A program made the translations under genes and the position numbers. From Gracilariopsis chorda (Eukaryota > Rhodophyta > Florideophyceae > Gracilariales > Gracilariaceae), in contig NBIV01000053.1 in NCBI GenBank assembly GCA_003194525.1, positions 124,001-188,000 on the forward strand: DNA of 64,000 bases, written 5' to 3'. Of the stretch, positions 33,429-44,335 are shown in pieces; the first letter of the stretch is position 1; every line of letters starts with the position of its first letter. The notes under the pieces were generated by a model, which ran no database searches, had not been told where the DNA came from, and saw only the letters and a list, made by a program, of their open reading frames with translations.

Positions 33429-34352
33429 GTGTGGGAGGAACGCGTCTTTTCAATTTCTACTCTGGTCGAGTCCCGACGACGGAACAGTTCTGATGTGGAA
33501 GGTAAAGGCTCAGAGAAAAGCATTCGGGAGGTATTCAACCGTAAAATAGCAGTCCCGGAACGTCGTGAATATCGTCCTCATTATCCTCTTTCCAAGAAAT
33601 GTTTGTTTGCTGTAATGCAAAGTATAAGGGATTATCTGTATTGCACAAGTAATTCACCAGATAGCGGCACGCTCACGTACCGTTCACTGGTTCGAAATCA
33701 TCCAAGTGTTGTAGTAGAGCTGCGATCCAAAATTGAAAGACATTATTGGATTCTTCGGAAGGCGGAGAGTCAATGGGCCGTAAACATGCTCATAAAAGAG
33801 AGCCTCAGGCTGGACCAGAGCTTTAATACTGGTCGTAGTGTTCCCCGTCTGGAAGCACGACCCAGTGATAACCTATCAGCTGCAGTTAGCAGAATCAATT
33901 CGACTCAAGAAGGGGCAGATACCGCCTCTCATCTGCAACGAGAACGGAATGACGATGCAGGAGCTATCATGCCACCAGCTCCCCGAAATCTTGAGCAGAG
34001 CACTACATTTTGTGCAATTGAAAACGATGACGACGATGAGATAACATCTGTATTCTCCAAATCTGTTCAATTGCTGACGGAAGAGAGAAAGTCAGTTCAA
34101 CGTGAAGTACCAAATTTGTATGTGCCAGCTGAGAGTATGCGTTCAATCACTCAGTCTGCAACGGAATCTTTACCTGCAGCTCAGCCAAATATCGAACGCC
34201 GTAGTATACCTGGACAACTGCACCTGCAAAATGTTCCTCAGCGCAGCCCAACTCGAAGAAGACAAGCGTCTGGTAGTAACTTTAGAGGCCACAGTCGCAT
34301 TAGCTCCAGTATTAGAAAGCGTGGTGGTTCCACCGCACCGAGGAGGAACTGA
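33429..34352 (+). CDS. unknown protein, about 300 residues
   Basis: An uninterrupted frame whose first ATG is at 33615; protein-like sequence extends back to about 33429, so an upstream exon or a non-ATG start is possible. The N-terminal third looks globular (KKCLFAVMQSIRDYLYC, YRSLVRNHPSVVVELRSKI, ERHYWILRKAESQWAVNML). The rest is Ser/Arg/Gln-rich and ends in a basic tail (RSPTRRRQASGSNFRGHSR, RKRGGSTAPRRN), suggesting nucleic-acid binding. I recognise no domain. With copy R2 and a transposase fragment just upstream it could belong to a mobile element. Confidence 0.45.
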   Translation: MWEERVFSISTLVESRRRNSSDVEGKGSEKSIREVFNRKIAVPERREYRPHYPLSKKCLFAVMQSIRDYLYCTSNSPDSGTLTYRSLVRNHPSVVVELRSKIERHYWILRKAESQWAVNMLIKESLRLDQSFNTGRSVPRLEARPSDNLSAAVSRINSTQEGADTASHLQRERNDDAGAIMPPAPRNLEQSTTFCAIENDDDDEITSVFSKSVQLLTEERKSVQREVPNLYVPAESMRSITQSATESLPAAQPNIERRSIPGQLHLQNVPQRSPTRRRQASGSNFRGHSRISSSIRKRGGSTAPRRN

Positions 34353-35135
34353 AGTTGACCCTAGTGGATTCCAATAAGAGCCATTCTTCAACTGACTTTG
34401 TTTGTGGGTACCAAGCGATAGCAGTCGCCCAACCAACTGAATACCTTTCCTGTCGAGGTTTCTGCGATTGGGGACGGGAAAGTGCTATTCCATCGTCCTG
34501 GGTTTGCTGTAGCATCAGCAGGATCAATGAAGATTAAGGTGAGTAGAAAAAACAAAAGAAACAGAGTTGCTGCAACCATGCTTGGGTTTAACCGTGCTTG
34601 GTATTCACGAAGAAATGTGGGGAGCAAATTACGAATAAAGACCCGAATTGTTGTTCTTCACGGTGCTCTTGCTTGGAGAACGAGCAGTGGGTTTTACGGC
34701 TGAGACGAGCAGAAAGGAAGAAAGATACATGCTTCAAGCGCCGAAGCTGGGTCACGATCTTTTGCCCTGTACCATTGTAAAGCCGCCTCGATGTTCCAAC
34801 TGACAGGGTAGTCTAGCGATGGCAATGTCAGACCTCACCACATTATGTTTTAACCGTACTCAGTTTTCTCTATTTCGGTGTCGGGCGTTGAGAACGAACT
34901 TGAAGTTGCGGATTTTGTCAGCTGCAGTGCTTTTGGAACCCATTACGGCTGTAACCCCAAACCCTGACATTGATTGACGAATCGGTGTTGTGGAAGAAGT
35001 CCATAGCTATTACATTGTGATAAACGAAGGACCCAAACCGGCTCGAACGAGTTCACCCAGGTGATAACATTGCCCAAGGTCTGCGAGAAATATTACCGTG
35101 TAAGAACGTCTGACTTGAGGGTCACGAGACGAGCT
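34353..35135. other. intergenic, no gene seen
   Basis: Only short overlapping frames. Nothing recognisable. Confidence 0.5.
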
Positions 35136-35787
35136 TCATTTTCTCTGCTTTCTGCGTATATGTGTGCAGCCCTCCTCTTTGGACCAGATGGAGCCCCCTG
35201 AATCGGTTATTGCGGTCACTTTGCGGGTTTGGGGTTTTGTGCTGCTGTGCAACGACTGCTTCGAGTTTGCATAGGGAAAGTTCCATGCGTACCTTTCACA
35301 GTGCGCTGGAGTATTGACACCCGTTCGCAAAGTCTGCAGCCCTCACAGCGTCCCTATCCATGTTGCGCACAAGAACAAAAGTTCCCTCATACACAACGAC
35401 AGGCTCGCCTTCGTGTTTGGCCTGTTCCCTCGACATCGGCTTTGTGTGGTTGGTGCAGTCCGTCTTGGCCTTCTTGGTGGGGCTCTGCGGTCCGGTTGGC
35501 TGGAACTTTTCGGAGGTGGAAACAGTGGGTCAGTATTTCTTTTCAGTGACTGTCATCTGGTGTCCATGTACTTCGACGGATAAATTGCTCTTATTCACGC
35601 CCGGGAGATTGAGTTGCAAAAATGTTTCGGACTCGATAGTTTGTCGTGAGTATTTGGTGGCACGATACTCATAAGTGTGGGTCGCCGCGTTATGGGATAT
35701 GGCGGAATTCTTGGTCTCGACGAAGAAAGTGTACGGAGCGAAGCGAGATGCACAGAACACTGGCATTATGAATTGAGCTGATAACAA
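35136..35787 (-). pseudogene. small heat-shock protein (Hsp20/alpha-crystallin), decayed copy
   Basis: Minus-strand translation shows an alpha-crystallin domain start, ESETFLQLNLPGVNKSNLSVEVHG, then an in-frame TGA after VTEKKY. The same frame continues to YEGTFVLVRNMDRDAVRAADFANG, and a frame change leads to HCERYAWNFPYAN. Hsp20 proteins are ATP-independent holdase chaperones. The domain is stretched by a Lys/Thr-rich insert and carries at least one stop and one shift. It is divergent to the Hsp20 gene at 36491 and separated by ~700 bp. Confidence 0.7.
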
Positions 35788-36058
35788 TGAGCTTCAGAAG
35801 AGTTGAATTGTGTAAAGTGGTGAGTGGAGGGAGCATGAGATGATAGAGGGTGAGACAGGAGGCAGTGAGAGAGGCAGCGCTCTCATAGATGCTGTGAGCG
35901 GAAGGGAAGGGGACATGATTGTGGCATTGTGCAAGTGAGAAACGGGGTCAGAGAGGCACAGAAAGGTTGGCGAGCTAGATCGAGAGGCACCCAGACGTCG
36001 GTACAAGCAGGCAATAAGGGGCTCGAGCGCTGGAGGGGCACGCGATTATTCTCGGTGC

Positions 36059-36066
36059 TTCCCGAA
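36059..36066. promoter_or_regulatory. possible heat-shock element half (TTCnnGAA)
   Basis: TTCCCGAA lies between the two divergent Hsp20 genes. A full element needs three or more alternating units and only two are clear here. Confidence 0.25.
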
Positions 36067-36490
36067 TTTTTACCAGTTCAAACAGGCATGAGCGCTCTCC
36101 ACTCGGCCATCCGCGATTGGTTCCACCTGACTGCAGCCGAACCAAAGAAAACTCCGAGCGCATCTCCCAAGTTGCGCGCATGCGGTTGGCGGAGGCTTCC
36201 ATTCCGTCGCCGCCAGCGGCCCTGCGGCGCTCTGCACTTCATGTGCAACCGCTGAATTGATCATTGACGTCGTGGTGTATCATGCGCTCCAACGAAGCGT
36301 ACATGCATCAGCTGTCTGCACCACACCGCCTGAAACCTTCTTCACTTCACCACAGGTGCCTACCGTTCGCACGCACCGGCCATTACATCCATCCCTATCA
36401 CGCGTCCTTCACCACCTTCGCTGCTTAACGTTCTCATATTCCCAAACATCGCACGCACTTTAGCTGCTCCGCTGCCTCTTTTCTGGGGCC

Positions 36491-36900
36491 ATGGATATGG
36501 CCATAATGGCCATCATGGCCACGGCCATCACCTATGGCGTCGGCGCGCTGTGGGGAAGGAAGAGGAGGCTTCCACTCCGGTTGTAAAGCCCAACTACTAC
36601 TTTGAGTCAGACAAGATGGAGGGTTATTTGTAAGTCGAGATACCCGGCGTCGAAAAGAAAGACACCAACATCGAAGTACACGGTCATCACCTCGCCATTG
36701 CCGCCAAGCGCTTCGAGAAGTCTTTCGTCAGAACGGAGGAAGAGAAACGCGAAATGGTCAACTACGACCAGGAGCTCAGGTTGGGGCATGATGCTGATAT
36801 TCCCAACATCGCTGTCAGCGAGTATCGAGACGGCGTGCTTGCGCTTCGCATCCCCGTCATACAGAGACATGAACCCAAGAAGATCTCGGTTGAGTTGTGA
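36491..36900 (+). pseudogene. small heat-shock protein (Hsp20/alpha-crystallin)
   Basis: Starts MDMAIMAIMATAITYGVGALWG, a hydrophobic N-terminus that may be a signal or membrane segment. After a one-base slip at a G4 run (36552-36555) it reads KPNYYFESDKMEGYL, TAA (36631), VEIPGVEKKDTNIEVHGHH, EEEKREMVNYDQELRL, DIPNIAVSEYRDGVLALRIP and ends VEL. This is a compact alpha-crystallin domain with the conserved PGV, GVLALRIP (A/x-x-x-NGVL equivalent) and I/L-x-I/V elements. ER or secretory targeting is suggested by the N-terminus. One slip and one stop make it broken as given; both may be consensus errors as the rest is well preserved. Confidence 0.72.
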
Positions 36901-37428
36901 TCATGCATACCGTCAAGGCGCTTGTTGTTCTTTGTATAAGTTAACTTGTTTTGGAAGTATCGTTTGTATGATTTATGAGAATCCAGTGAGCCGAATCTGC
37001 ACGTCATTTTCGTCATCAAGTGCTTGTCAGATTGCTACGAGTCCCAGGCTGTAGTCTTCTTTGTCCCTATTTGTAATCACCCATAGGGCGGTGAGACTAC
37101 CAACGACCGCTCAGTACTCAATTATACAGCAGCTGCACAAATATTGTAACCTTCAGGATAGCCACATTGTCGTAAATGATTTTACACCGCTTATGTACGG
37201 AGCTCGCTTTCTCTTGCACATCGAGCACTGGCGTAAAATTTTGGCGCACCATGTGCATTTGTCTCACCATTTCGATTATACCCTCTAGTTAGATACCCTA
37301 TCACGTGCGGCATCAAGGCTAGAACAATCAATTTCGTACAGCAAAGTTTCAATCCACTTCTGATCACCCAACTAGCCACGTCCTCTCACGCACCGCTTGT
37401 ATGTTTCCGCAGCAAGCCTCTCTTCGTC
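36901..37428. other. intergenic upstream of ALG2
   Basis: No gene is seen; presumed 3' flank of the Hsp20 gene and promoter of ALG2. Confidence 0.5.
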
Positions 37429-38695
37429 ATGCACGTCATCTTCATCCACCCCGATCTCGGCATTGGAGGTGCCAAGCGTTTCATCGTCGATGCTGCTATA
37501 TCTCTCCAAGACAAGGGCCATCAGACAACCATTTTCACCCAATTTTTCGACCCCTCCCGCTGTTTCGCTGATGTCGCACATCCTTCGCCGCGAGTCCGAG
37601 TAGAATGCATCTCTACACTGATACCGCGCTCGCTGTTCGGACGCTTCCAGGTACGCCTCTTCAAACCTCGAGCCCCATATCCCCGTCTCTCCACCAGCTT
37701 GTTAACCGCTGTTTTCCCAAACACTTTGTTGTTTGTGTACAGGCCGCTCTTGCTTCGCTTCGATGCGCTATTCTTGCTTTACACGCATGCCTGTTCTGCC
37801 GCTTTGATGTTGCCGTGGTAGATATCGTATCCTTGCCAATTCTTGTCCTTGCCTTTTTTCGATCCAATCATTATTCTATTGCCACTATCCAGATAAGCTG
37901 CTAGCACAAAGCCTCTCTCCACATTCACAACAGTCCTTTTTGAAGCGGATATACCGAATTTTCGTTGATTCCTTAGAAGCCTTCTCACTTCCGCATGTCA
38001 CTCGTGTGGCGTGCAATTCACGCTTCACATCTAACGCCTTTACAAGCACCTTCCCAAAGCTAAGCGAGCCCCGTCTCATCTATCCATACGTGTCTTTGCC
38101 AAACGCCGTAACAGGCTGCAATCCCTCCAATCTGCTGCTTTCTCTTAATCGGTATGAGAGAAAGAAGAACGTTCTACTTGCAGTTGAAACATTGGCGTAC
38201 CTACGAGCACAACATGATGCTAACGTTAGAATCGTCATAGCTGGCGGGTATGACACCAGGATTGCCGAGAATGTCAACTACTTTGAAGAGATTAGAGACT
38301 TTGTCAAACTTCACAAACTGCAAGACCGCGTCATGATGCTAAAGAACATCTCAGATGAGCGTCGGCGTTCCTTGTTTCGCGAAGCTCTTGTTGTTCTTTA
38401 CACACCTGCCAATGAACATTCTGGAAGTGTGCCCTTGGAGGCTATGGGAGCGGGAGTTCCAATTATCGCAGTTAACTCTGGGGGTCCGCTGGAGACCGTG
38501 GATCATCTTAAGTCTGGATTCTTGTGCAAGGACTCTGCAGAGGAGTTTGGACGCGCTATGTTGGAATTGGTCCGTGATCCTCAGAAGAGTATTGAAATGG
38601 GTGCAGAAGGCCGTGGAAGAGTTGAGCAATACTTTTCGAGGGAGGTCTTAGGTACAGCACTGCATAACTTGCTTTCGGAAATTGCAGAAGTATAG
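37429..38695 (+). CDS. ALG2: ALG2, alpha-1,3/1,6-mannosyltransferase of N-glycan assembly
   Basis: ALG2 adds the second and third mannose to dolichol-linked Man1GlcNAc2 on the cytosolic face of the ER. Exon 1 (37429-37650) begins MHVIFIHPDLGIGGAKRF, the family's N-terminal signature. An intron at 37651-37742 (GTACGC...TACAG, 92 nt) restores frame. Exon 2 continues RFDVAVVDIVSLPIL, FYCHYPDKLLA, LSLNRYERKKN, AGGYD, and the GT4 catalytic EX7E (EHSGSVPLE) followed by AVNSGGPLETVDH. The chain is about 390 residues, normal for ALG2, and ends SEIAEV at TAG 38693. Between SLPILVLAFF and FYCHYPD the frame slips by one base at a T6 run (37854-37859). Since ALG2 is normally essential and everything else is intact, I suspect a missing T in the consensus. 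Confidence 0.93.
37651..37742 (+). other. spliceosomal intron in ALG2
   Basis: GT...AG, 92 nt, AG|GTACGC donor and TGTACAG|G acceptor. Removal joins FGRFQ to AALASLRCAIL in frame, matching the family. Confidence 0.9.
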
Positions 38696-39450
38696 CGGAA
38701 ACATGTCAAAGACATGCCCTCCTTCGCTCTTCAAATACACAGAGCAATGATAGTGACCAGCGAGTAGAGAGCCATACAGTTCCTCACTGTTGCATCTCAT
38801 GTAACTGCTTAACCCCTGATTCATGTCAATTTCCTTATGATTAAGAGTATACGACTTGGGGAGCACCTGCACGCATCAAGAGGGTAGGGGCTCTGCTGGC
38901 TTTCACTTTCAAACGACACGGAATAGTTCATATTGGGTTTGACACAGAATATCCCACGGCAAAAGTTGTGTATGATGCTTTTGATGTTTGTTTTGTGCGG
39001 TATGCGCGTGATTAGGACTCCTAAGTTGGTCTCCAAAGCAGACCTCTGATCCGAAATATGAGCTCCCGGAAGCAGTCTCATGGACTTATCTATGTGGTCT
39101 TCCCTTGACGGAAGGACGGCACACTGCGACTGACGGAACGCACGTTCCTTGGGCTCCTTGGCGGTTCGAGCGTGATCCGCCAATGCGGCACTAACCCAAC
39201 CGCAAAGTGCTTTCACACAAAGGGCTGTTACAACAACTTGTCGTTTGCGTGCATTTTTCACCGCTGCGTAAGATTGACCAGTTTGAACAAACTGGTATTC
39301 GTTAGATGGCTTGAATTGATTTCTTGTGTTCTGAGTTTCGGCTTTCTGGCTTTGTACATAACTCTTTCTTTGAGACTTCTTCTTGCGGTCAGCAAAATTG
39401 GCTTTTAGAACTGAGTATCCCTATATCTATATTCTGGAGGACAATTCCAT
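38696..39450. other. intergenic, no gene seen
   Basis: Only short overlapping frames; presumed 3' flanks of ALG2 and of the minus-strand block that follows. Confidence 0.45.
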
Positions 39451-41511
39451 TTACCCACGGAACATTCTTCGGTTCACAGCTTGATGTGTCCCTTCAAGGG
39501 GTACTTTTTGAGCGTAAGGCTTCCGGTATATCCGTTGTGGATCCCCGTCAGCCAGACGAGGCTGAGTTAATCCCTCTTCAGGGCTATGATTTGAATGCCC
39601 TGCAATAGCAGTACCTCTGAAACCTTTTTGTATCATTTGAGCGACAGCAGTTTGTGACTGCTCACGCATCAGGAAACGTTGATCACGAGAAGGACCATAC
39701 TGGAGCCTTCTAGAACCCTGCCTGTTTTCAGTGAGTACCGTCGGCGATTGTCTTCCGGGGTACCGTGATGGTTTTCTTCCCATGCTATTGCTCAACTTGG
39801 CTTCTATGGGGTAGTGACGAGGTATTAGTCCTTGCAGTTTCGAATGTGAGTTCTCACTGCCTGAAGAGCGGTACGCCGCTTGTCGATCTGGAATGCTTCG
39901 CGGAACCTGTCTCATCGGGGCGCGTCTCTGGAGGAGATCAGATTCTCTGCTCTGCATCGAAATGTATTGATCACGATTAGCGCTGGCGGTAATCAGGTTT
40001 CCTGTGACTCTCGAATTTCGATCCACCATCGTACCATGAGCTCCAGTGTGCGGAAAATTCGGACCAGTAGCATATTATTGGCTCTCCCGAGTTCTAGCTG
40101 TGTCACAGTCGTAAGATAGATCCATTGTGCTCATTCGGAGTGAGCTCTTCCAGATATTCAAGCATGGGCTTGGGTCTCAACCTGGGAAGAACTTACGCCT
40201 CTCTGCAATCCTCCGTATACGCGTGGTAAATCCCTATACATGTGCTGCACTGGCATCCTGATTTCTGGCGGGTTTGATGCTCCTGAGTTGAATGCACCCT
40301 GCATTGGCTTTCCAGACTCCTGTAGACTTGATTCTTGTCGTAAATCATAGGCATATCCGGTTTTGTCCATGAGCTGAGGACTGTCAACCTGTGAGACAGG
40401 GTCAACATGAGCCCCCGTAGTCTCGGACATTTTGTGAACTGACTGCATCTCTGTCACTGTCAGCGAATTAAGAAGTACCGTCCTCGCTTTGGGTGAGTGG
40501 TCCGTTTGTGTAGGAGGAAGGGCGGGTCGGTGTTCTCTCTGGTGCATTCTGTGAACTTCTGTCTTCTTCAACGACTTGGGGGGTCTCAATTGCAGTTTGG
40601 GTGAATGCTCCATGTACAGAAGAGGATTCACTTGTCCGAACAGACTCCCTAGTCTTCTGGCTAAAGGAAATTTCTGAAGCTGTGCTTATGCCAGAACGAT
40701 TTTGGGGAGTGCTCGATGAAACGGCATGTGAATCTGGAAGCGTTTCTCCGGGGGTCATGGATTCGATCCTCTGAATAGAGTTAGAGTGTTCGGAAGTAAT
40801 TCGAAGTTTTCCATCATCAGCAGACGTCTTACAGAACGCACTTCCGTTTTCTTCCCGTGAACTAACGTTTATTGTTGAGCTGTACTCATCATCTTCAGAT
40901 TCAGCTTCTAGTTCTGATTCCTACTGGCCATCATCAGCACCCCGAGGTTCGTCTTGATCTTCATTCGTAACTGGCAGTTGTTCGATTTCAGATTCCACGC
41001 CATTCTCGTTGCCCTCGCTTGTAGTTATATTCTATGATGAGTTGAAACTCTGGTTTTGTTCCTTTAGGCTATCTCCTTCAAGACTGGGGGCTAGACGTTC
41101 TGATGAATTCTTATTACCAGATCTGTTGAAACTCGAGGACCCTTCCCACACATCTGTTTCAGAAGAATTTGCAAACCGATTCTTTTGATGTTCCAAACCC
41201 AGCGAAGAGCTTGTGATCTCACTCTCATTTAGAGGTAGGGTCGTTCTGGAATTTGGATCAGAAGACTCTTTATCCCCTGCTCGTCGATGACGAGAATGTT
41301 GAACGGGATCAATTGTGGCCTTTGATAATTCCTGAACGTCCCAAAGCTGGGAGAAATATCCAGTATCTAGTTTTCGGCGAGACAATACTCCGTACAGACG
41401 CTTTAGCTCGTACAAAGTTATTAGCCTAATATCATTTTCTGAGTTTGATGTGGAAGTTGCATCATCCTCAAAATGGTGCCTTTGGCGACTGCAGTATCGT
41501 TTTAACGCCAA
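39451..41511 (-). pseudogene. unknown Ser/Thr/Gln-rich protein block, frames broken
   Basis: Three protein-like minus-strand frames follow each other (41511-41032, 40758-40158, 40029-39451). The first has a more ordered piece, IRLITLYELKRLYGVLSRRK and YFSQLWDVQELSKAT. The rest is low-complexity, Ser/Thr/Gln/Arg-rich and probably disordered. They may be exons or broken parts of one gene continuing from 42.6 kb. I recognise no domain. Confidence 0.35.
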
Positions 41512-41673
41512 CTTAGGTCAGTCAGAAAGAACAATTTGGACTGTTCCTTGGGCTACTCCTAGAACTTGAGCATCCCTAGGACTTTCTTCAGAGTTCTTGT
41601 CGGCAGATCGATTGATAAGTATTCTCACAGAATACGAAGATAGAGTTGATTTTGAAGGAACCTGAATTTGGAG

Positions 41674-43510
41674 TTATCTCAGATCTGAAACTTCATGTTT
41701 CTGAAAGCAAGGATTCAATTGCTTCATACGACTGCATTGCTTGCCGAAGGATATGGTGGCCGGTAATTTTTCTGCTTCATTCACAGAGAACTTTGCAAAC
41801 GTTTGTTCCCCATTTAGGCATCTCAAGAGTGCATTATCTCCCCATATTCGATCAAGATGGTTGTCAAGTAGAGGTGCAATATCGTTGTTAAACCTGCTTT
41901 CAAACGTTTCTGGTATTAGAATCTGGTTTTGATCTCCTTGTACGACATGGTCTATCCAAAGAGTTTTTGATCTGGTATGCTCTTGTGTAATGTTAGAAGC
42001 ACCAGAGAACTTGTCAAGAGATATTCTCGAGGCAAGATATCTTACTGGGTTATTTCCTTCGCTAGGCGTCTCGTTGATCTCTTTGAAGTACCACAGTGAG
42101 AAGGACATACAGGTCAAACACATAAGTGCACTTCTGCACCGCCCTCCTGATAACCATGTGCTTTCCACTGGCGATCGAGGACCTAGATTTCGGCGATTTC
42201 TCTTTGACATGGAGCGTTGCACCAAGTATAGTGAGATATCCTCGCTCACCCGAATTTGCGAGGCAAAACTCTTTTCTTCCACGAATCTTGCATGCCGATT
42301 TTCATCCGGGCTGGTTTGGAGTCTGGTCCCACTCGTGTGTGCGGAATTTGAGCTGAACAGCCCGGCTGTAGTCGCTCAGGAGTTGTGCGCGAAGGAAATC
42401 CATTGAATGGGTATTGCTTCCTTCCACGCATGTTGTGATTGCTCTTGAGAGGGTTTGAGGATTCACCTCGTGGAACTCTCATATAACCTTCCACAAATTT
42501 CAGGCTTTGTTTCGCTGAGTCCCCATGGAGATGTGGAGTATCCTCAGATGGCGTCAGATTGTTGAACAGAACAATTCTCTGTTTCATGAGAAACCCTCGA
42601 CTTAGAATAGCAATCTGCTCCTGAACGCTCTTCAATACTATGACAGTGGCCTTAGCATTTGTCTGTCCAACAGTTCTATGTACTTTCAGCTGGATGCAGT
42701 GACAGACAATAGGCTACGAATGCTTTTGTGAGTCACTAACACAGCTCTCTACACCAATTCTGAAAGTTCTCTGGCAAACTTGATTCATGAGCTTAGATTC
42801 TGATTTTCTGTTCTCATTCGATTCCACCAGTTGCAAAAGGAAGATAACCACGGTACGGTCTGTTGGTGCCCGTTTAGTAAAGCTGATGGCTTTTCGAGTT
42901 TTAAATCGAACAGAACAGCGTCACGTCGAAGGTTCCTTTTTTTGTATGCAAAGACCAGTACAGCATGGTCGAGTCCGAATATAGTGCTTTGCTTGTTCCA
43001 GGAGTAGATCATCATGATGGAGCCCCAGATCGATGACACAGTAAAAACAATTGAATCGAAAGGGTTCCCCATCTTCAAGTTTACTGGATCAGAAACCAAC
43101 ATTCTCTAGAAATCTGGATCTTGTTTTGGTTAAGCCAAATACAGCAGAGGGGAAGGAGATTGTGCAGGATTGATGGATCCAAAGTTTAGGACGGATTTTC
43201 GCAAAAGCATACATTTTGAGCAGGTCTGCAACTTGGCGTGTTACCTCTGTGTATATCTTACCAAGGGGATCGCTACATTGAGAACGATTTTCTTCTCGAA
43301 GCAAAGGTATATAACTTGGGGTATAAGTCGGCGGAGCCCAGTACATGTCACTAACATAACTTTGTAGCACCCGAGAGAACAGACTTGAAGAAGAACTGAG
43401 CATGTGAGTTCTGCATAATACACTCTGCCTTTGTTTTCAGTGAGTGTTGTTGTGACATATCGTATGATATCCTCGAAAGCCTCTCGCTTTGAAGCCTCAT
43501 ATATGAAAGA
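41674..43510 (-). pseudogene. unknown protein block, frames broken
   Basis: Minus-strand segments with protein-like text but repeated frame changes: YEASKREAFEDIIRYVTTTL and VYYAELTCSVLLQVCS (~43510-43390), LGKIYTEVTRQVADLLKMYA (~43270), GSIMMIYSWNKQSTIFGLDHA (~43000), then TWLSGGRCRSALMCLTCMSF and ISLDKFSG further on (to 41674). They could be exons of one multi-domain gene that also covers 39.4-41.5 kb. Splice sites cannot be fixed by eye and no family is recognised. Confidence 0.33.
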
Positions 43511-43522
43511 GGGTGGTTTTGC

Positions 43523-44335
43523 TTAGTCTTGAAAGTAGTCACCGCACAGTGTCTCCAATACCTCTAGAGCCACTTCGACCACATACTTGTCGTATTTGTA
43601 CGTGTGTACAACTTCTTTTATGATCTGCAGCTCAGTGGTTTCCAACTGTATGAGCCGATTGGCTTGGCTCTCGTTGATCAGGAACCGCAATGCTACGAGG
43701 ACCTCGCGAAGCACCTGCCTATGAGAATACGAATATATGTCTCTGGTCGGATCAAGCATCTTCCGCAGAGTTTGCAAGAGTTCCTGAATCACGTCGTTCT
43801 TTCCCATGAAGCTTCTGTTTTCTATTTCGACAGCATAGTTCTTAACAGCTTGACACACCATGTACACCGTTTCCGGTATTCCACGAAAAATATCTAAGGT
43901 TTCCAATATTTGGGTCACATGACCTTCGTTGATGCTTTGCTTTCTAATTTCTTCTGACTGCTCTGTGAGATTGGCAAGCGTATCGAGAACCAAATAGCGT
44001 ACACTATATGAACACGGAAACTGCTCAACGACAGAGTTCAAATCTACAAGCAGACCCCTATTCATAGCTACAAGCTTCAATTCCTATTCGTCCTCGGGCA
44101 CAGTCCAGAAGTACTCGAGTATCACAAGTTGCGTTTCCTCGGATTCTTTCCATCTTCGAAGATAGGCAAAGACCCATTCCATACATCTTGACTTGGGCTC
44201 GTTCAGTGCCTGTCGGTGCGATTCACTTGCGTTCAACAAGGCCGTGAAAGCTTCAATGATCGCCGTGTGCACAGTTGTGCATCCGTCATTGTAATATAGT
44301 ATTACGTGACGACTCCTTGTAGTATTACTTAGCAC
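43523..44335 (-). pseudogene. armadillo/HEAT-like helical repeat protein
   Basis: Two in-frame minus-strand segments separated by one TAG (44084-44086): IIEAFTALLNASESHRQALN then LVLDTLANLTEQSEEIRKQS, DVIQELLQTLRKML, REVLVALRFLINESQANRL and EVALEVLETLCGDYFQD. The regular amphipathic helix pairs with LxxLxxL spacing are typical of armadillo/HEAT repeats, which bind proteins. The exact family is unclear. Apart from the single stop the frame is continuous. Confidence 0.5.

Noticed and set aside
1706-44086. Genetic-code change (TAG/TAA as Gln, TGA as Trp) to explain in-frame stops
   Set aside because: All three stop codons appear in frame, while the young B1 element reads for over a thousand codons without any and ALG2 ends at the expected place with TAG. 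Decay or consensus error is simpler.
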